Assembly: GCA_947598825.1 (NCBI GenBank)
Contig: CANQFM010000002.1
Location: forward strand, 1-64,000
DNA: 64,000 nt
Origin: an uncultured Eisenbergiella sp.
Lineage (GTDB): Bacteria > Bacillota > Clostridia > Lachnospirales > Lachnospiraceae
Direction of reading: 5' to 3'
This document shows positions 8,936-17,245 of the stretch, one piece after another. Position numbers and translations under genes: made by a program. A model generated the notes under the pieces. It was not told the DNA's origin. It did no database searches and saw only the letters and a program-made list of their open reading frames with translations. Each line of letters opens with the position of its first letter. The first letter of the stretch is position 1.

Positions 8936-9775
8936 ATGGACAATTTACAACTCATGAAGCATGCCAACGACGTCCGCAAGGGCATCGTCGCGGCGGTACA
9001 CGGCGCCAAGGCCGGCCATCCCGGCGGTTCTTTGTCCGCCGCGGACATTTTTACATTTCTTTACTTTGAAGAAATGAACATCGATCCGAAAAACCCGAAA
9101 ATGGAAAACCGGGACCGTTTCGTGCTTTCCAAGGGGCATACGGCCCCGGGGCTGTATTCGACGCTGGCCAACCGGGGATATTTCCCGGTGGAGGATCTTC
9201 CCACGCTGCGCCATTTGGGCTCCTATCTGCAGGGCCATCCCTGTATCCAGCATGTGCCGGGCGTGGATATGTCTTCCGGTTCCCTGGGGCAGGGCATTTC
9301 CGCGGCAGTGGGTATGGCGCTGGGCGCCCGCATGGGCGGGAAGGATTTCCGCGTCTATACGCTGCTGGGAGACGGGGAGATCGAGGAAGGACAGGTCTGG
9401 GAAGCGGCCATGTTCGCGGGGCACCGGAAACTGGACAATCTGGTGGTCATCGTGGACAACAACGGGCTGCAGATCGACGGGCCCATCGACAAGGTGTGTT
9501 CGCCCAATCCCATCGATAAGAAGTTTGAAGCCTTCAATTTCCATGTGGTCAACCTAAAGGATGGCAACGATATGGAGCAGATCCGCGCTGCCTTTGCCGA
9601 GGCCCGCGCGACCAAGGGAATGCCGACGGCCATCATCGCCCATACCTTAAAGGGCAAGGGCGTTTCCTACATGGAGGGCAGCGTGGACTGGCACGGCAAA
9701 GCGCCCAACGACGCGGAATTTGAGATCGCCATGGCGGATCTGGAAAGGATCGGTGAAGCATTATGTCAGAAGTGA
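8936..9775 (+). CDS. Transketolase, N-terminal (thiamine-diphosphate-binding) subunit
   Basis: This is the 279-residue half of a split transketolase. The cofactor-binding loop is visible as LLGDGEIEEGQVWEAA followed by VDNNG. KGHTAPGLY and DMSSGSLGQG are further hallmarks of transketolase N-terminal subunits. It transfers two-carbon ketol units between xylulose 5-phosphate and aldose phosphates. The next gene encodes the other half and overlaps by 13 bases, which suggests coupled translation and equal amounts. Split transketolases are common in Clostridia. Confidence 0.93.
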   Translation: MDNLQLMKHANDVRKGIVAAVHGAKAGHPGGSLSAADIFTFLYFEEMNIDPKNPKMENRDRFVLSKGHTAPGLYSTLANRGYFPVEDLPTLRHLGSYLQGHPCIQHVPGVDMSSGSLGQGISAAVGMALGARMGGKDFRVYTLLGDGEIEEGQVWEAAMFAGHRKLDNLVVIVDNNGLQIDGPIDKVCSPNPIDKKFEAFNFHVVNLKDGNDMEQIRAAFAEARATKGMPTAIIAHTLKGKGVSYMEGSVDWHGKAPNDAEFEIAMADLERIGEALCQK

Positions 9776-10704
9776 AAAAAGTTGCGACCAGGGAAGCCTA
9801 CGGGAACGCTCTGGCGGAGTTCGGAGATAGCTATCCAGATATGGTAGTGCTGGACGCGGATTTGGCGGCGGCTACCAAGACCGGCGTGTTCCGGAAGAAA
9901 TTCCCGGAGCGCCATATCGACTGCGGCATCGCGGAGGCCAATATGATGGGGATCGCGGCGGGGCTTTCCCTGACCGGCAAGATCCCGGTGGCCAGCACGT
10001 TCGCCATGTTCGCGGCGGGGCGCGCCTTTGAGCAGGTGCGCAATTCCATCGGTTATCCGCATCTGAATGTCAAGATCGGCGCCACCCACGCGGGCATCAC
10101 CGTGGGCGAGGACGGCGCCTCCCACCAGTGTAACGAGGACATTGCGCTGATGCGCACGATCCCCGGCATGACGATTTTAAATCCCTCCGACGCTGTGGAA
10201 GCCAGGGCCTGTGTGAAAGCGGCGCTGGATTATGTGGGCCCGGTTTATATGCGCTTTGGGCGGGCTGCGGTGCCGGTGATCAACGACCGTCCCGAGTATC
10301 ATTTTGAGATCGGCAAAGGCCAGCTTTTGAAAGAGGGGACGGACGTGACCATTGTGGCCACGGGGATTTTGGTCAATTCCGCTCTGGAGGCGGCCGCAAA
10401 GCTGGAGGCAGAGGGGATTTCGGCCGAGGTCATCAATATCTGCACCATCAAGCCGCTGGATAAGGAAATGATCGTAAAGAGCGCGAAAAAGACCGGCAGG
10501 GTCGTGACGGCGGAAGAACATTCCATCATCGGCGGACTGGGCGGCGCGGTGTGCGAAGCCCTCTGCGAAAGCGCGCCGGTTCCTGTATACCGCATCGGCA
10601 TCCGGGATGTGTTCGGCGAATCCGGTTCCGCAGCGGCGCTGCTGGTGAAATACGAACTGGACGGCGAAGGCGTATACCGCCAGATCAAGGCGTTTTTGCA
10701 GTAA
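9763..10704 (+). CDS. Transketolase, C-terminal subunit
   Basis: This 313-residue partner carries the pyrimidine-binding and C-terminal domains. Its marks are the ADLAAATKT and [15 protein letters not shown] motif, with the conserved Glu that activates thiamine diphosphate, and [15 protein letters not shown]. With the preceding subunit it forms the full heteromeric enzyme. It overlaps that gene by 13 bases and is followed after 47 bases by the arabinofuranosidase. Confidence 0.93.
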   Translation: MSEVKKVATREAYGNALAEFGDSYPDMVVLDADLAAATKTGVFRKKFPERHIDCGIAEANMMGIAAGLSLTGKIPVASTFAMFAAGRAFEQVRNSIGYPHLNVKIGATHAGITVGEDGASHQCNEDIALMRTIPGMTILNPSDAVEARACVKAALDYVGPVYMRFGRAAVPVINDRPEYHFEIGKGQLLKEGTDVTIVATGILVNSALEAAAKLEAEGISAEVINICTIKPLDKEMIVKSAKKTGRVVTAEEHSIIGGLGGAVCEALCESAPVPVYRIGIRDVFGESGSAAALLVKYELDGEGVYRQIKAFLQ

Positions 10705-10751
10705 AAAAGAAGCAAAAAAAGACAGACCGAAGGATCGGGCAAGGAGGGAGT

Positions 10752-12254
10752 ATGGCGACACTTTATATCAACGAGGAGAAGAAAAAGGGAACGATCAGCC
10801 CTGAGATCTACGGGCATTTTTCCGAGCATCTGGGCAGATGTATTTACGAGGGGATCTATGTGCGGGAGGATTCCGGCATCCCCAATAAAAACGGCATGCG
10901 CACGGACGTGGTAGAAGCCTTAAAGGAGATGAAGATCCCGGTGCTGCGCTGGCCCGGCGGTTGTTTTGCCGACGAATACCACTGGAAGGACGGGATCGGC
11001 CCGAAAGAGAGCCGCAAAAAGATGGTGAATACCAACTGGGGCGGCGTGGTGGAAGACAACAGCTTCGGTACCCACGAATATTTTGAACTCTGTGAACAAC
11101 TGGGCTGCAAGACTTACATAAACGGCAACGTAGGCAGCGGCACCGTACAGGAGATGTCGGAGTGGATCGAGTATATGACCTTCGACGGCGTATCCCCCTT
11201 GGCGGACCAGCGTAAGAAGAACGGGCATGAGAAGCCCTGGAAGGTGGATTATTTCGGCGTCGGCAATGAAAACTGGGGCTGCGGCGGCAACATGACGCCG
11301 GAGTACTATGGCAATCTGTATCGCCGTTATCAGACTTTTATCCGCCATTATAACCATGCGGCGCCCATTCAGAAGATCTGCTGCGGTCCCAACGCCGGAG
11401 ATGCGCGCTGGACCCAGGAGGTTTTAAAGACCTGTTACGCCCATCCGTCGTCCCCGGAGGCCCACGGTTTTATGGACGGCCTTTCCCTGCACTATTATAC
11501 GGTGCCGGGGGACTGGCAGAAGAAAGGCAGCGCCACCGAGTTCGACGAGAACGAATGGTATCTGACGCTGCATAAGGCGCTTCGCATGGACGAGCTGATC
11601 CGGATGCATTCCGCTGTGATGGATCAGTACGATCCCGAAAAGAAGATCGGGCTGATGGTAGATGAATGGGGCAACTGGTTCGACGTGGAACCCGGCACGA
11701 ACCCCGGCTTTCTGTATCAGCAGAATACCATGCGGGACGCGCTGGTGGCGGCGGTCAGCCTGAACATTTTCAACAAACACTGCGACCGGGTACGGATGGC
11801 GTGCATTGCCCAACTGGTCAACGTCCTCCAGTCGGTGATCCTGACGGAAGGGGATCGGATGGTCCTGACGCCCACCTACTATGTGTTCCATATGTATAAG
11901 CATCATCAGGGCGCGACCCTTTTGGACAGCGTGCTGACGGGCGCTGCGCAGATCGGCGGGGAAAACAGCGTGCCAAACCTCCAGGAGTCGGTTTCCCAGC
12001 AGACGGACGGCACGATCTGCGTCACCCTGGCGAATCTTTCTACAACGGACAGCGCCGACGTGGATATCGTATTTGCGGACAAAAAAGCGGAAACGGTGCA
12101 GGCGGCCATCCTGACCGGGACGATGCAGGCGCACAATACCTTCGACGAGCCGGATGTAGTGAAGGAAGAAGAGTTTGAGGGTGTGAGGCTGACCCAAAAG
12201 GGCCTGTCCCTGACGGTTCCGGCCTGCAGCGTAGTGAGCCTGCGTATCCGCTGA
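10752..12254 (+). CDS. abfA: GH51 alpha-N-arabinofuranosidase
   Basis: It releases terminal alpha-L-arabinofuranose from arabinan or arabino-oligosaccharides. At 500 residues it has the GH51 (beta/alpha)8 barrel plus C-terminal beta domain. The acid/base Glu173 in GNENWG and nucleophile Glu305 in DEWGNWF are in the expected places. There is no signal peptide, so the enzyme is cytoplasmic and acts on imported oligosaccharides. The frame is open upstream to 10551, but AAGGAGGGAGT lies just before the ATG at 10752 and the typical N-terminus starts there. It links arabinan breakdown to araB-araD-transketolase. Confidence 0.93.
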   Translation: MATLYINEEKKKGTISPEIYGHFSEHLGRCIYEGIYVREDSGIPNKNGMRTDVVEALKEMKIPVLRWPGGCFADEYHWKDGIGPKESRKKMVNTNWGGVVEDNSFGTHEYFELCEQLGCKTYINGNVGSGTVQEMSEWIEYMTFDGVSPLADQRKKNGHEKPWKVDYFGVGNENWGCGGNMTPEYYGNLYRRYQTFIRHYNHAAPIQKICCGPNAGDARWTQEVLKTCYAHPSSPEAHGFMDGLSLHYYTVPGDWQKKGSATEFDENEWYLTLHKALRMDELIRMHSAVMDQYDPEKKIGLMVDEWGNWFDVEPGTNPGFLYQQNTMRDALVAAVSLNIFNKHCDRVRMACIAQLVNVLQSVILTEGDRMVLTPTYYVFHMYKHHQGATLLDSVLTGAAQIGGENSVPNLQESVSQQTDGTICVTLANLSTTDSADVDIVFADKKAETVQAAILTGTMQAHNTFDEPDVVKEEEFEGVRLTQKGLSLTVPACSVVSLRIR

Positions 12255-12263
12255 GCGTTTGCG

Positions 12264-12536
12264 ATGGAAGAAAAACGGGAGGGCAGAAAGCCGTGTCTTA
12301 AGTGCCTGCTCAGGGAACTGGATGAACGCGCTTATATGGAAAAACTCCACCGCTATATCGAATTGCTGGATGTAGATGTGAAAGCGCCCAAAGGGCTTTA
12401 TGAAGACAGGCTGGCCGTCTGCAAGACCTGCGATTATCTGGAGGAGGGCACATGCCAGGCCTGCGGCTGCTATGTGGAACTGCGGGCCGCGGTCAGGAAA
12501 AACCGATGCCCTTATAAAAAATGGCGGCAGGCGTAG
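12264..12536 (+). CDS. Small cysteine-rich protein (DUF6171-like)
   Basis: This 90-residue protein has CLKC near the N-terminus, CKTC and CQACGC in the second half and a final RCPYKKW. The pattern suggests one or two bound zinc ions. It resembles the DUF6171 family of Firmicutes small proteins; that assignment is from memory of the motif and has no known function. It starts nine bases after the arabinofuranosidase and ends before a hairpin, so it is the last gene of that operon. Confidence 0.7.
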   Translation: MEEKREGRKPCLKCLLRELDERAYMEKLHRYIELLDVDVKAPKGLYEDRLAVCKTCDYLEEGTCQACGCYVELRAAVRKNRCPYKKWRQA

Positions 12537-12574
12537 AAAAAGTATGAATTTTGTAAAATTGCACAAAATTTTGG

Positions 12575-12600
12575 AACGGCGGGAGAAAAACCCCGCCGTT
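12575..12600 (+). terminator. Hairpin ending the arabinose operon
   Basis: AACGGCGGG (12575-12583) pairs perfectly with CCCGCCGTT (12592-12600). The following TTTCCCGTTG is only a weak U-tract, so termination may be partial. Confidence 0.55.
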
Positions 12601-12612
12601 TCCCGTTGAAAG

Positions 12613-12682
12613 ATATCCACATAAAAAAACCTGAATTTACAGGACTTATAACTTATACACTGATTTATACACATTTTCCACA
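12613..12682 (+). promoter_or_regulatory. Cluster of four DnaA-box-like 9-mers
   Basis: ATATCCACA (12613-12621), TTATACACT (12653-12661), TTATACACA (12665-12673) and TTTTCCACA (12674-12682) all lie on the plus strand. The third matches TTATNCACA exactly and the others miss one base. They sit in an AT-rich part of the 397-base gap between the arabinose operon and hpf. No replication gene is near, so an origin is not claimed. Confidence 0.4.
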
Positions 12683-12784
12683 GACGAAATCGAAACTTTT
12701 TTTTGACCGGATTTAGACTATAACAAACGCCTGTTTTGTGAGGAAATACCAAACGGAAAAAAGAGAATCGTAAAATCGTCAAAA

Positions 12785-12814
12785 AATAATTATCAGAAAA
12801 TTCTGATTATTATT
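12785..12814. promoter_or_regulatory. AT-rich dyad upstream of hpf (candidate operator)
   Basis: AATAATTATCAGAA (12785-12798) and TTCTGATTATTATT (12801-12814) are inverted repeats with one mismatch and a two-base centre. The dyad ends 18 bases before the hpf -35 box, a normal place for an activator or repressor site. Confidence 0.4.
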
Positions 12815-12832
12815 GGCCAGAATCAGAAAACA

Positions 12833-12861
12833 TTGCCCTTAAGGCAGCGGTATGATATAAT
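12833..12861 (+). promoter_or_regulatory. Promoter of hpf, extended -10
   Basis: TTGCCC (12833-12838), 17 bases, then TATAAT (12856-12861), preceded by TGA so that the -10 is of the extended TGN type. It is about 70 bases upstream of the hpf start. Confidence 0.75.
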
Positions 12862-12933
12862 ATTCCCGTAAGCGGGAAGGGCGCATACGGCGCGATGGGA
12901 CCGCTTAACTTTGGACAGAAGGGATGATGGGTT

Positions 12934-13461
12934 ATGAGGATTATTATCAGCGGAAAAAACATCGATGTGACAGAGACGCTGCGCAATGCGGTGGAACACA
13001 AGCTCGGCAAGCTGGATCGGTATTTTTCGTCCAATACGGAAGTGTATGTGACATTGAGTGTGGAGAAGGACAGGCAGAAGATCGAGGTAACGATCCCGGT
13101 AAAGGGGAATATCATCCGCTCCGAACAGACCAGCAGCGATATGTACGTTTCCATTGACCTTGTGGAAGAGATCATTGAGAGGCAGCTCAAAAAGTATAAG
13201 AACAAGCTGATCGCACAGCAGCAGGCGGACAGCAGTTTCCAGCCCTCTTATCTGGAGAACGATTACGAGGAAGAGGAAGAGGTCAGGATCGTCAGGACCA
13301 AGAAATTCGATATCAAGCCCATGTATCCGGAGGACGCCTGCGTGCAGATGGAACTTCTGGGGCATAGCTTCTATGTTTTTTGTAATGCGGAGACGGATCA
13401 GGTCAACGTGGTGTATAAGCGCAAAGGCGGCACCTATGGGTTGATCGAGCCGGAAGACTAA
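12934..13461 (+). CDS. hpf: Ribosome hibernation promoting factor, long form
   Basis: It binds the 30S subunit and promotes 100S ribosome dimers in stationary phase or stress. The 175-residue length marks the long HPF of Firmicutes: an N-terminal RaiA-like domain (about 1-100, starting MRIIISGKNIDVTETL) and a C-terminal dimerisation domain (about 118-175, with VRTKKFDIKPM and the family's characteristic end). The N-terminal domain blocks tRNA and mRNA sites and the C-terminal tail dimerises. It is a single gene with its own extended -10 promoter. Confidence 0.93.
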   Translation: MRIIISGKNIDVTETLRNAVEHKLGKLDRYFSSNTEVYVTLSVEKDRQKIEVTIPVKGNIIRSEQTSSDMYVSIDLVEEIIERQLKKYKNKLIAQQQADSSFQPSYLENDYEEEEEVRIVRTKKFDIKPMYPEDACVQMELLGHSFYVFCNAETDQVNVVYKRKGGTYGLIEPED

Positions 13462-13479
13462 AAAAGCGATGGCGCGGCA

Positions 13480-13702
13480 AAAACGCGGCGCGCCGGACAG
13501 GGAAAAGAAGAGTATAGGAATAAGACAGGTGGACAGGCCGTTCGCAGGACGCCGGAAAAGGCGTCCCGGACGGCCTGTCTGGCGTCCCGACAGGATCGCT
13601 CTGTGGCATGCCGGCAGGGTCACCCTGTGGCGGGCCGGTTTTGGGTTCTGCGAAAGGCCGCGTGTTCATAAAATGGAATCAATAAAACGCGGCGCCCCGG
13701 AC
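13480..13702. repeat. Hairpin-rich intergenic segment bounded by a 19-base direct repeat
   Basis: AAAACGCGGCGCGCCGGAC (13480-13498) recurs with one change at 13684-13702, 204 bases on. Between them, 13532-13579 folds into a long hairpin (GACAGGCCGT with ACGGCCTGTC, inner stem GGACGCC with GGCGTCC, loop GGAAAA). A further perfect palindrome, CAGGGTCACCCTG, lies at 13615-13627. The open frame through this region is arginine-rich and looks spurious. It could be a small repeat element or a structured RNA; function unknown. Confidence 0.45.
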
Positions 13703-13736
13703 GGCGGCGGACGGGGCACGGTCTGGCGGACTTTCC

Positions 13737-14861
13737 ATGCGGATGCGGAAATATCAGGCGGCGATCCTTATTGAAGTGCTGCTCATTTTGATCCTTTTCA
13801 ACGTCAGGGTGCAGGAACGGCGAAAAGAGGCTGTTGTATCCGATCATATTCAAATCGGGGCAACGGATACGGCGGAAGGGAAAAAGGACTATATCAAGTG
13901 GGTAGATTTTACCGTGTCCTGCGAGGCCCTGGACTATGCCTACGAGCAGGATGTAAAAGCCCATGAGGCGGGGACGGCCCTGGACTGGATCTGTCTGTTG
14001 GCCTATACCTCGGCCAGATGGGGCGGACAGTTTGATGAAAAAGCCATGCAGACCATGAAAGAGGCGGCCGGAAAGGCGATGAAAACGGCGGATGAAACCC
14101 ACACTGCCACCGACCGAATCGAGGAGGCGGGGGCACAGCTAAAGTATTATCCCTATTATAAGGAAGCTTACTCGGCGGTGCTTGCCGGTATGGTGGGATC
14201 CTATGAGGCCCAGCTTGAAGAAGAGGACGGAAGCGTGGGCTGGCACCGGGTCTATGGCCTGAAAGCCTATTCCCCCATCGCAGGAGGCTTTGCCTATACG
14301 GATTATGACGACTTCGGGGCGAAGCGGTCTTACGGGTACAGCAGGCCTCATCTGGGACATGACATGATGGGGCAGATCGGCACGCCGATCGTGGCCGTGG
14401 AATCGGGCTATGTCGAGATACTGGGTTGGAACCAGTATGGCGGCTGGCGCATCGGCATTCGCAGCTTTGACGGGAAACGGTATTATTATTACGCCCACTT
14501 GCGGCAGAATTATCCCTATCAGTCGGATCTTAAGGAGGGCAGCGTCGTGACGGCAGGGCAGGTCATCGGCTATATGGGGCATACCGGATACAGTACCCGG
14601 GAGAACGTGAACAATATCGAGACAGTCCATCTGCACTGGGGGTTGGAATTGATTTTCGACGAATCCCAGAAGGAGTCCGACAACGAGATCTGGATCGACT
14701 GTTACCAACTGAGCAAATTCCTCCGCAGGCACCGCAGCAGCGTCGCAAAGGTGGAGGGAACAAAGGAGTGGTCGCGTATCCTGCAGATCCGCGATCCGGC
14801 GGTGGAGGCCTGGATGGCGGCACAGCAAGGAGGGAGTGAAAACCCGGCAGGGAAGAAGTGA
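13737..14861 (+). CDS. Membrane-anchored M23 family metallopeptidase
   Basis: This is a 374-residue extracytoplasmic peptidase with an N-terminal membrane anchor (about 7-22). A helical region follows (about 50-135), then a LytM/M23 zinc domain (about 200-305). The zinc motifs are H205xxxD209 (HLGHD) and H298-L-H300 (HLHWG). Such enzymes cut peptide crosslinks in peptidoglycan. No clear ribosome binding site precedes the ATG at 13737 or the one at 13743, so the exact start is uncertain. It stands alone between hpf and the butyrate operon. Confidence 0.85.
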   Translation: MRMRKYQAAILIEVLLILILFNVRVQERRKEAVVSDHIQIGATDTAEGKKDYIKWVDFTVSCEALDYAYEQDVKAHEAGTALDWICLLAYTSARWGGQFDEKAMQTMKEAAGKAMKTADETHTATDRIEEAGAQLKYYPYYKEAYSAVLAGMVGSYEAQLEEEDGSVGWHRVYGLKAYSPIAGGFAYTDYDDFGAKRSYGYSRPHLGHDMMGQIGTPIVAVESGYVEILGWNQYGGWRIGIRSFDGKRYYYYAHLRQNYPYQSDLKEGSVVTAGQVIGYMGHTGYSTRENVNNIETVHLHWGLELIFDESQKESDNEIWIDCYQLSKFLRRHRSSVAKVEGTKEWSRILQIRDPAVEAWMAAQQGGSENPAGKK

Positions 14862-14870
14862 AAGTTTTGC

Positions 14871-14899
14871 TTGCCCTGCCTGTAGGAGTATGTTATAAT
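14871..14899 (+). promoter_or_regulatory. Promoter of the butyrate operon
   Basis: TTGCCC (14871-14876), 17 bases, TATAAT (14894-14899). GTATGTTATAATAT around the -10 closely matches the hpf promoter. It lies 73 bases before the thl start. Confidence 0.75.
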
Positions 14900-14972
14900 A
14901 TGTTCAGCGAGCGAATGACAAAAAATTAACAAACTCGGACACAATTCATTTCACCCTTATGGAGGTACAATC

Positions 14973-16154
14973 ATGGCTAAGAAAATCGTATTGGCAGGCG
15001 CCTGCCGCACGGCTATCGGCGTGATGGGCGGCACACTGAGCACGGTTCCGGCGGTCGATCTGGGAGCGATCGTGATCAAAGAGGCGTTAAGCAGGGCCGG
15101 CGTTCCCGCAGACCAGGTGGATCATGTGTATATGGGATGCGTGATCCAGGCCGGACAGGGCCAGAACGTGGCGCGTCAGGCATCCGTCAAGGCGGGCGTT
15201 CCCGTTGAGACCCCTGCGGTTACCGTTAACGTCGTGTGCGGTTCCGGATTGAACTGCGTCAACCTGGCGGCCCAGATGATCGCTGTCGGGGATGCGGATA
15301 TCGTAGTGGCCGGCGGTATGGAGAATATGTCCATGGCCCCCTACGCTGTGATGCAGGGCCGTTACGGTTACAGGATGAACGACGGCAAGCTGGTGGACAC
15401 CATGGTGCATGATGCCCTGTGGGACGCCTTTAACGATTATCATATGGGAATTACCGCGGAGAATATCTGTGAGAAATGGGGCATCACCCGGGAAGAACTG
15501 GACAAATTCGCGGCGGCCTCTCAGCAGAAAGCGGTAGCGGCGCAGGAATCCGGCGCCTTTGACAAGGAGATCGTCCCGGTAGAGGTCAAGCAGAAGAAGA
15601 CCACCGTTATTTTCAATAAAGACGAAGGCCCCCGTCCCGGCACCACGGCGGAAAGCATTGCAAGGCTGCGCCCTGCGTTTAAGAAGGACGGGCTTGTGAC
15701 CGCCGGCAATGCCTCCGGCATCAACGACGGCGCGGCCGCCATTGTGGTGATGAGCGAAGAAAAGGCCAAAGAGCTGGGCGTGAAACCCATGGCTACCTGG
15801 GTAGCGGGCGCGCTGGCGGGCGTAGACCCTTCTATCATGGGCATCGGCCCTGTGGCGGCTACGAAGAAGGTGATGGCCAAGACCGGCATGAAGATCGAAG
15901 ACTTCGATATCATCGAGGCGAACGAGGCGTTTGCGGCACAGTCCGTGGCGGTGCAGAGGGAACTGGGCTTTTCTGATGAGCAGCTCAACCCCAACGGCGG
16001 CGCCATCGCCCTGGGACATCCGGTAGGCGCTTCCGGCTGCCGTATCCTGGTGACCCTGCTGCATGAGATGGAGGCAAAGGGCGCAAAGAAAGGGCTGGCT
16101 ACGCTGTGCATCGGCGGCGGCATGGGATGCGCCACCATCGTAGAGAGAGAATGA
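14973..16154 (+). CDS. thlA: Acetyl-CoA acetyltransferase (thiolase)
   Basis: It condenses two acetyl-CoA to acetoacetyl-CoA, the first step of butyrate formation. At 393 residues it matches biosynthetic thiolases. Nucleophile Cys89 (VVCGSG), His349 (GHPVGASG) and acid/base Cys379 (LCIGGGMG) sit at the expected positions. The start has TGGAGGT 8 bases upstream and a promoter before it. It leads thl-crt-hbd-bcd-etfB-etfA. Confidence 0.95.
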   Translation: MAKKIVLAGACRTAIGVMGGTLSTVPAVDLGAIVIKEALSRAGVPADQVDHVYMGCVIQAGQGQNVARQASVKAGVPVETPAVTVNVVCGSGLNCVNLAAQMIAVGDADIVVAGGMENMSMAPYAVMQGRYGYRMNDGKLVDTMVHDALWDAFNDYHMGITAENICEKWGITREELDKFAAASQQKAVAAQESGAFDKEIVPVEVKQKKTTVIFNKDEGPRPGTTAESIARLRPAFKKDGLVTAGNASGINDGAAAIVVMSEEKAKELGVKPMATWVAGALAGVDPSIMGIGPVAATKKVMAKTGMKIEDFDIIEANEAFAAQSVAVQRELGFSDEQLNPNGGAIALGHPVGASGCRILVTLLHEMEAKGAKKGLATLCIGGGMGCATIVERE

Positions 16155-16164
16155 TCTGATTAAC

Positions 16165-16243
16165 CGCTCTGCGGGCAGCGGCCCGCAGAGCGCCATATAA
16201 GGAAATAAGGACGGAGAATGCCTCAGAAGATGGGACATTCTCC
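16165..16243 (+). ncRNA. Two RNA hairpins between thl and crt
   Basis: The first is a perfect 12-base stem, CGCTCTGCGGGC (16165-16176) with GCCCGCAGAGCG (16181-16192), and a four-base loop. The second pairs GGAGAATG (16213-16220) with CATTCTCC (16236-16243). Neither is followed by a U-tract, so they look like RNA processing or stability elements that set the thl to crt ratio rather than terminators. Confidence 0.5.
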
Positions 16244-16333
16244 TGCCTATGTGTAGAAGCATAACCCGGCAGCGGCGGTTCTGAGATTTGGCGCGCGTGC
16301 CGGCCCGCTTACGTTTGCGGCATGGAGGGAAAA

Positions 16334-17119
16334 ATGGAATATATTTTATATGAACAAAAGGGCGGATACGCCATAATCACCATCAATCGGGAGAGAGCGT
16401 TAAACGCGCTGAACTCTACCGTGCTGGAGGAATTGGACCAGACGCTGGATAGCATGGATCTCTCTGCGGTACGTTGCCTGATCCTGACCGGCGCTGGACA
16501 GAAATCCTTTGTGGCCGGCGCGGACATCGGGGAGATGAGTACGCTGACCAAGGCAGAGGGCGAGGCCTTTGGCAAAAAGGGCAACGATGTGTTCCGCAGG
16601 CTGGAAACTTTCCCGATCCCGGTCATCGCCGCGGTAAACGGCTTTGCGCTGGGCGGCGGCTGCGAGCTTGCCATGAGCTGCGATATCCGTATCTGTTCCG
16701 ACAACGCGGTGTTCGGGCAGCCTGAGGTGGGCCTGGGCATCACCCCCGGGTTTGGCGGCACCCAAAGGCTGGCCCGCCTGGTGGGCGCAGGCATGGCCAA
16801 GCAGATGATCTATACGGCGCGCAACATCAAGGCGGAGGAAGCCTTCCGGATCGGTCTGGTGAACGCGGTCTATCCCCAGGAAGAGCTGATGGCGGCGGCG
16901 GAGAAGATGGCCGCAGGCATCGCCAAAAACGCCCCCATCGCCGTGCGCAACTGCAAGAAAGCCATCAACGAGGGGCTGGCTGTGGATATGGACCAGGCGA
17001 TCGTCATCGAAGAGAAGCTGTTCGGCGACTGTTTTGAAACCGAGGATCAGAAATACGGCATGGCCTTTTTCCTGGATAAAAATAAGGAAAAGGTCAAGGC
17101 GCCTTTCAAAAACTGCTGA
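16334..17119 (+). CDS. crt: 3-hydroxybutyryl-CoA dehydratase (crotonase)
   Basis: It removes water from 3-hydroxybutyryl-CoA to give crotonyl-CoA. This is a 261-residue enoyl-CoA hydratase/isomerase fold protein with the oxyanion-hole segments AGADIGEM and ALGGGCELAMSCDIR, and the catalytic-Glu region FGQPEVGLGITPGFGG. The ATG at 16334 is preferred over 16322 because the GGAGGG that would serve as its ribosome binding site lies between them. It is followed by hbd after 126 bases. Confidence 0.94.
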   Translation: MEYILYEQKGGYAIITINRERALNALNSTVLEELDQTLDSMDLSAVRCLILTGAGQKSFVAGADIGEMSTLTKAEGEAFGKKGNDVFRRLETFPIPVIAAVNGFALGGGCELAMSCDIRICSDNAVFGQPEVGLGITPGFGGTQRLARLVGAGMAKQMIYTARNIKAEEAFRIGLVNAVYPQEELMAAAEKMAAGIAKNAPIAVRNCKKAINEGLAVDMDQAIVIEEKLFGDCFETEDQKYGMAFFLDKNKEKVKAPFKNC

Positions 17120-17245
17120 CGGCGCCTGCAGGGTAAGACGGGTAACAAACCGGCGGACGAAAAGCCGCGCCGGCAAAGATATCGTCCGAACGGCGTCAGA
17201 GGACGGCGGGCGGCGGCAATCAATCAAATACAGGAGGACAATACA

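Noticed and set aside
12613..12682. Chromosomal replication origin
   Set aside because: There are DnaA-box-like sites but no dnaA, dnaN or other origin genes, no strand switch of genes and no long AT-rich unwinding region.
13469..13774. Arginine-rich open frame between hpf and the M23 gene
   Set aside because: It has no ribosome binding site, runs through hairpins and a direct repeat, and overlaps the M23 start; composition looks like translated GC-rich non-coding DNA.
16165..16192. Intrinsic terminator after thl
   Set aside because: The stem is perfect but is followed by CCATATAAGG, without a U-tract, and the operon continues.
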